A model generated the notes under the pieces. The model was not told the origin of the DNA and searched no databases. It worked only from the letters and a program-made list of their open reading frames with translations. From assembly GCA_027604005.1 (NCBI GenBank), contig JADGJT010000414.1, positions 1 to 18,349 of the forward strand: a DNA stretch of 18,349 nt, written 5' to 3'. How positions within the stretch are numbered: position 1 is the first letter of the stretch; each line of letters opens with the position of its first letter. Of this stretch, positions 17,747-18,349 are shown piece by piece. The position numbers and the translations under genes were made by a program. The DNA comes from Dinochytrium kinnereticum. Taxonomy: Eukaryota; Chytridiomycota; Chytridiomycetes; Chytridiales; Chytridiaceae.

Positions 17747-18349
17747 AGAGTGTCCTAGTGTTCTCCATAGTATTTGGTTGTTTGTTTTCAAATTGCTCTC
17801 TTCTGCTGGAGTTTTTATTTCCTCTTATTTCTTGCTCTCTTTGCTTTGAACCTTACTTTGTAGACAGTCTCTGACTGCCCACCTCATGCTTCAACTCACT
17901 CCCCCACCTCTTATATGAAACGGCATAAATAAAAGCGTCAGTTCCTAGTTATTTCCTTGATTCACTACAGAGCCAATGTGAACATCAGTCGCTACTCACA
18001 CACCAGTCACTCTCAGCGCAAATGGAGAGGGGTTTCCAAAACACCACAATCCCAGCAGCAAAACAACCCTCACCTGCCAACACACAAACCTAACCCATCA
18101 GAAACAAAAACAAACAAACACAAAATAAACCCAACCGCCACTCACCACCACTCCACGCACCAAACCGCCAATCATCCATCCTGTCCTCTCGTGGCGCTCC
18201 CCTCAAAACCAATTTCCTCAACCTCAAACCACCCGCTAAAAACCAAAACCCATTGCGACGCCTCAGCCAGAACACCCAATCAGAACCCCCTCACATCAGC
18301 AGAACCAATCGAAACCATCTCAACCTTCTTCCCACTTCTGAAACGCGTT
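17747..18349. other. 3' region of the fusion gene and possible promoter of a gene to the right
   Basis: No supported gene. An AATAAA lies at 17928-17933, 182 nt after the stop codon, and is a possible poly(A) signal. From about 17990 the + strand is C/A-rich and contains CCAAT motifs near 18171, 18274 and 18305, ending in ACGCGT at the window edge. This resembles the promoters upstream in the window and may serve a + strand gene beyond 18349. Confidence 0.35.

Noticed and set aside
1..18349. tRNA or rRNA genes, CRISPR arrays, bacterial-type operons
   Set aside because: No cloverleaf with matching arms, rRNA core motif or regular spacer-repeat array was seen by eye; the genes contain spliceosomal introns.

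Overview
The window looks like nuclear DNA of a filamentous or zoosporic fungus, most likely an early-diverging lineage such as Chytridiomycota. The reasons are short GT-AG spliceosomal introns (about 35-138 nt), interstitial TTAGGG telomere-type repeats, a TKL-type kinase fused to a long Sel1-repeat array, and secreted GPI-type proteins with a BIM1/X325 copper domain. The phylum is inference. All four well-supported genes lie on the + strand between 7.0 and 17.8 kb. Exon structures were assembled by eye from reading frame, splice signals and domain continuity.

Left part (1-7019): gene-poor and repeat-derived. An open, coiled-coil-rich reading frame runs off the left edge on the - strand (1-369). 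There follow AT-rich and repeat sequence, a weak candidate for a small spliced gene (1574-1894), a tandem 20-bp repeat interleaved with TTAGGG arrays (2794-2959), and a GC-rich, frameshifted, stop-riddled retroelement relic with recognisable reverse-transcriptase motifs (about 3400-5815). The rest is intergenic, with one doubtful 88-aa ORF.

Middle part (7020-13540): a 21-exon gene for a 1010-aa protein kinase with 15 Sel1 repeats and a C-terminal membrane anchor. Nearly every Sel1 repeat is one exon of exactly 108 or 111 nt in phase 2, and a block of six such exons has been duplicated in tandem. It is followed by a six-exon carotenoid-cleavage dioxygenase gene (563 aa) with all four iron-binding histidines.

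Right part (13541-18349): two paralogous secreted proteins that begin, after the signal peptide, with the N-terminal histidine of a BIM1/X325 copper-binding domain and share one intron at the same codon and phase. The first (267 aa) carries a Ser/Thr-rich stalk, a His-Asp repeat and a GPI-type tail. The second (500 aa) has a heme-peroxidase domain inserted between the copper domain and the GPI-type tail. Together they suggest a copper- and heme-based redox or metal-handling module at the cell surface. The copper-domain/peroxidase fusion is the most unusual product in the window. The remaining sequence is promoters, 3' regions and low-complexity AT-rich or pyrimidine-rich tracts.
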